A stretch of 64,000 bases of DNA. It comes from Massilia aurea. GTDB lineage: Bacteria > Pseudomonadota > Gammaproteobacteria > Burkholderiales > Burkholderiaceae_D. The notes beneath the pieces were generated by a model. It saw only the letters and a program-made list of their open reading frames with translations, was not told where the DNA came from and searched no databases. Where the stretch lies: positions 186,001 to 250,000 of the forward strand of contig NZ_JANUGZ010000005.1 of assembly GCF_024753205.1 (NCBI RefSeq), read 5' to 3'. Below are positions 62,162-64,000 of this stretch, piece by piece. The translations under genes and the position numbers were made by a program. Each line of letters starts with the position of its first letter. Position 1 is the stretch's first letter.

Positions 62162-64000
62162 ATGAGCGATATCGTCAACAACGCGACAATCATGATCACC
62201 GCCGACGCGAGCGGTGTCGAGGCAGGGCTGCGCAAGGTCGATGATGCAACGGCCAAGACGGGCCGGAACCTCGACAACCTCGAGTCCAGCGCGAAGAAGA
62301 CGACGGCTGCTCTGGAGGGCGTCGCCAACACGCCAGGCATGGAGACGGCCGGCGACGGCGCCGGAGTGGCAGCTGGCCGCATGGACCGCGCCACCAAGAA
62401 CATGGCCGACTCGATCCAGCGCACGCTGGCCACGATGAATGCCGGCGCCAAAGGATCGGCGCAGTATTACGAGGCGCTGGCGAACTCGCGCGGCCTGAAC
62501 GTCAACGCCCTGCGTCCATACCTGGACCAGCTGGACGAGATGACGAAGAAGAGCGCGCTCGCGGCCGATGCCCAGCGCAAGCTCGACGATTCGACCCGGT
62601 TCCTCGATAGCCTGCGTTTGCGCACCGAGGGCATCGGCAAGTCCGCATCCCAGCTGGCCGCACTGCGCGCCGAGCAGCTGGGCGTCAGCGACGCCGCAGC
62701 TGAAATGATCCAGAAGCTGCGCGAGCAAGAAGAGGCTGGCGAATCGTCGTTCGGCAGTCTGGCCGATTTGGCAGAGGGCGCCAAGGTCGCTTTTCTGGCT
62801 GTTGCTGCAGCCGTTGCGGCGGCCGCCGCCGCCGGCGCCGTGATGGTCGGTGATGCTCTGAACGACCTGGCGGATCTCGATGGCATGGCCCAAAAAACCG
62901 GCTCATCGGTCGAAAGCCTTTCCAAGATCCAGAAGCTTGCCGTAGTGTTTGGCGAAGATATGGGCGGCGTCGACGCTGCGATCGTAAAGCTTTCGCGCGG
63001 CATGGCGGGCCTGGACGACGACAGCAACAAAGTCCAGAAAGCACTCAAGACGCTGGGCGTCTCTTCGCGAGACGCGGCAGGTAATTTGCGCGATCCGTCC
63101 GTTGTCCTGGTTGAGGCCTCCAAAAGCCTCCAGAACTACCGCGACGACGCAGGCAAAACGGCCCTGATGAACAACCTGGTCGGCAAGTCCGGGGCCGATC
63201 TCCTCCCATTCTTGAACGACCTGGCAGAAAACTATGGCGGGGTCGCGGGCACCTCGGGCGAGGCCGCAGCCGCAGCCGCCGCTTTCCAGGATCAAATAGG
63301 TTTCCTGAAAATCGAGGTGAAAGGCCTCGCCACGTCAGCTGCCGTTGCGTTGGCGCCAGCGCTGAGAGACTTGGCCGGCGCCTTCTCAGACGTCTACAAG
63401 CAGCAGACTTCGATTAAAAAAGGTGAGTGGTCGTCCTGGGCTGACGATCTCGGGCTTGGCTTTGCGAAGGCATCAGATGCCGTCGCGAACTTCGCGCGGT
63501 ATTCCAATGTGGCCTGGGACGCGTTCAAGGCAGTGCGCTCTGGTTTTATGTTGGTGGATGCTGTCGGGAAGTTCGACTCGCTGACGGCTGGATATGAGGC
63601 CCTTAACGGCGGAGACGGGTTCAAGAGCATCAAGGAAGCTTTCGGCAACTTGAAGCAAACTGTGGCCGACGGATGGAAAAGCGTCGAAGAAGTCAACAGC
63701 GCGCCTTCCGAACAGTTCGAAAAAGCCTACCGTGCACGCCTGGCCAGCCGGATTGTGCCGGTCGTCACGCCAAATGCGGCAGAAGGCGACAAGCCGAAGC
63801 CATCCCTGCCGCGAGAGGTTGACGAGGCGGCGGCGAAGAAGGCCGCCCAAGAAGCCGCGAAGGCGGTCAAAGAATACGAGGCGCTGATCGACCGCATCAA
63901 CGGCAAGGTCCCGGAGTTCGATAAGGACTACGAAGAGAATGTGAAAAGTATTGCCGCTGGCTATAAAGCCGGCAAGATGTCGCTCGCCGAGTACACCGCT
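62162..64000 (+). CDS. Tape measure protein (partial)
   Basis: At least 613 residues, cut by the window end. N-terminal MITADASGVEAGLRKVDDA opening, long helical and coiled-coil stretches, and a hydrophobic segment (VAFLAVAAAVAAAAAAGAVMVG, about 203-224) are typical of tape measure proteins, which set tail length and pass into the cell membrane at infection. The region LDGMAQKTGSSVESLSKIQKLAVVFGED is a common tail-length module. ATG 62162 is used; GGGCGGGA precedes it. Confidence 0.92.
   Translation, partial: MSDIVNNATIMITADASGVEAGLRKVDDATAKTGRNLDNLESSAKKTTAALEGVANTPGMETAGDGAGVAAGRMDRATKNMADSIQRTLATMNAGAKGSAQYYEALANSRGLNVNALRPYLDQLDEMTKKSALAADAQRKLDDSTRFLDSLRLRTEGIGKSASQLAALRAEQLGVSDAAAEMIQKLREQEEAGESSFGSLADLAEGAKVAFLAVAAAVAAAAAAGAVMVGDALNDLADLDGMAQKTGSSVESLSKIQKLAVVFGEDMGGVDAAIVKLSRGMAGLDDDSNKVQKALKTLGVSSRDAAGNLRDPSVVLVEASKSLQNYRDDAGKTALMNNLVGKSGADLLPFLNDLAENYGGVAGTSGEAAAAAAAFQDQIGFLKIEVKGLATSAAVALAPALRDLAGAFSDVYKQQTSIKKGEWSSWADDLGLGFAKASDAVANFARYSNVAWDAFKAVRSGFMLVDAVGKFDSLTAGYEALNGGDGFKSIKEAFGNLKQTVADGWKSVEEVNSAPSEQFEKAYRARLASRIVPVVTPNAAEGDKPKPSLPREVDEAAAKKAAQEAAKAVKEYEALIDRINGKVPEFDKDYEENVKSIAAGYKAGKMSLAEYTA

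Larger units (their letters stand above)
32365..64000. mobile_element. Lambda-organised HK97-type siphovirus prophage (left part)
   Basis: From the tRNA-Arg to the end of the window the genes are phage-type and in the order integrase, early left genes, immunity region, replication and regulation, NinG, Q-like, HNH, terminase, portal, protease, capsid, connectors, tail tube, tail chaperone, tape measure. No structural gene seen is broken, so the prophage may be intact. Lysis genes, tail fibres and attR are not in the window. The start is set at the base after the tRNA. Confidence 0.95.

Overview
The window is high-GC DNA from a betaproteobacterium of the order Burkholderiales, most likely Oxalobacteraceae (Massilia, Duganella or Janthinobacterium type). 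The assignment rests on conserved gene orders (pstSCAB-phoU-phoB-phoR; greA-DUF4149-yhbY-rlmE-ftsH-folP-glmM) and on protein character; no database search was run.

Chromosomal part, 1 to about 32364: the tail of an EAL-domain protein; a thioredoxin-like gene; a tightly overlapping cluster tsaB-rimI-family 4 uracil-DNA glycosylase-DUF1853; lplT divergent from alr-radA; a PilZ protein; a phosphate regulon (pstS, pstC, pstA, pstB, phoU, phoB, phoR) behind two tandem Pho-box pairs; an iron-type operon (DUF4198, DUF3649, PepSY, DUF3325) behind a Fur-box-like site; a patatin-like lipoprotein; a GlcG/HbpS protein; carA-carB with a structured leader; the greA to glmM block; and tRNA-Pro(UGG) and tRNA-Arg(UCU). 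Seven whole or half copies of a palindromic repeat beginning GGGTCAGAGTCGAATT sit in two convergent intergenic gaps (3.7-4.1 kb and 15.6-16.0 kb).

Prophage part, about 32365 to the end (right end outside the window): a lambda-organised, HK97-type siphovirus prophage, apparently inserted at tRNA-Arg. A leftward early operon runs from promoter PL (about 37.8 kb) to a tyrosine integrase. A lysogeny operon runs from an S24 (LexA/CI-like) repressor leftwards through four accessory genes, including a DUF6978/DUF1828 pair. PR drives a Cro-like gene, a CII-like regulator, replication-type and KilAC genes, two DNA methyltransferases, NinG and a Q-like antiterminator. Two response-regulator genes of foreign character lie between NinG and Q. 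A terminator-rich leader then precedes HNH, terminase, portal, ClpP-like protease, capsid, connectors, tail tube, tail assembly chaperone and tape measure protein. A beta-propeller/FN3 protein with two tandem C-terminal repeats interrupts the head module.

The most interesting signals are: (1) near-identical PL and PR promoter/operator units about 3 kb apart; (2) a PL leader RNA with mutually exclusive helices, resembling P4 CI / P1 C4 antisense immunity RNAs; (3) a -1 frameshift site (A AAA AAC plus a perfect 13-bp stem) joining the tail assembly chaperone to a DUF1799 extension; (4) the lysogenically placed DUF6978/DUF1828 pair; (5) the prophage-borne response regulators.
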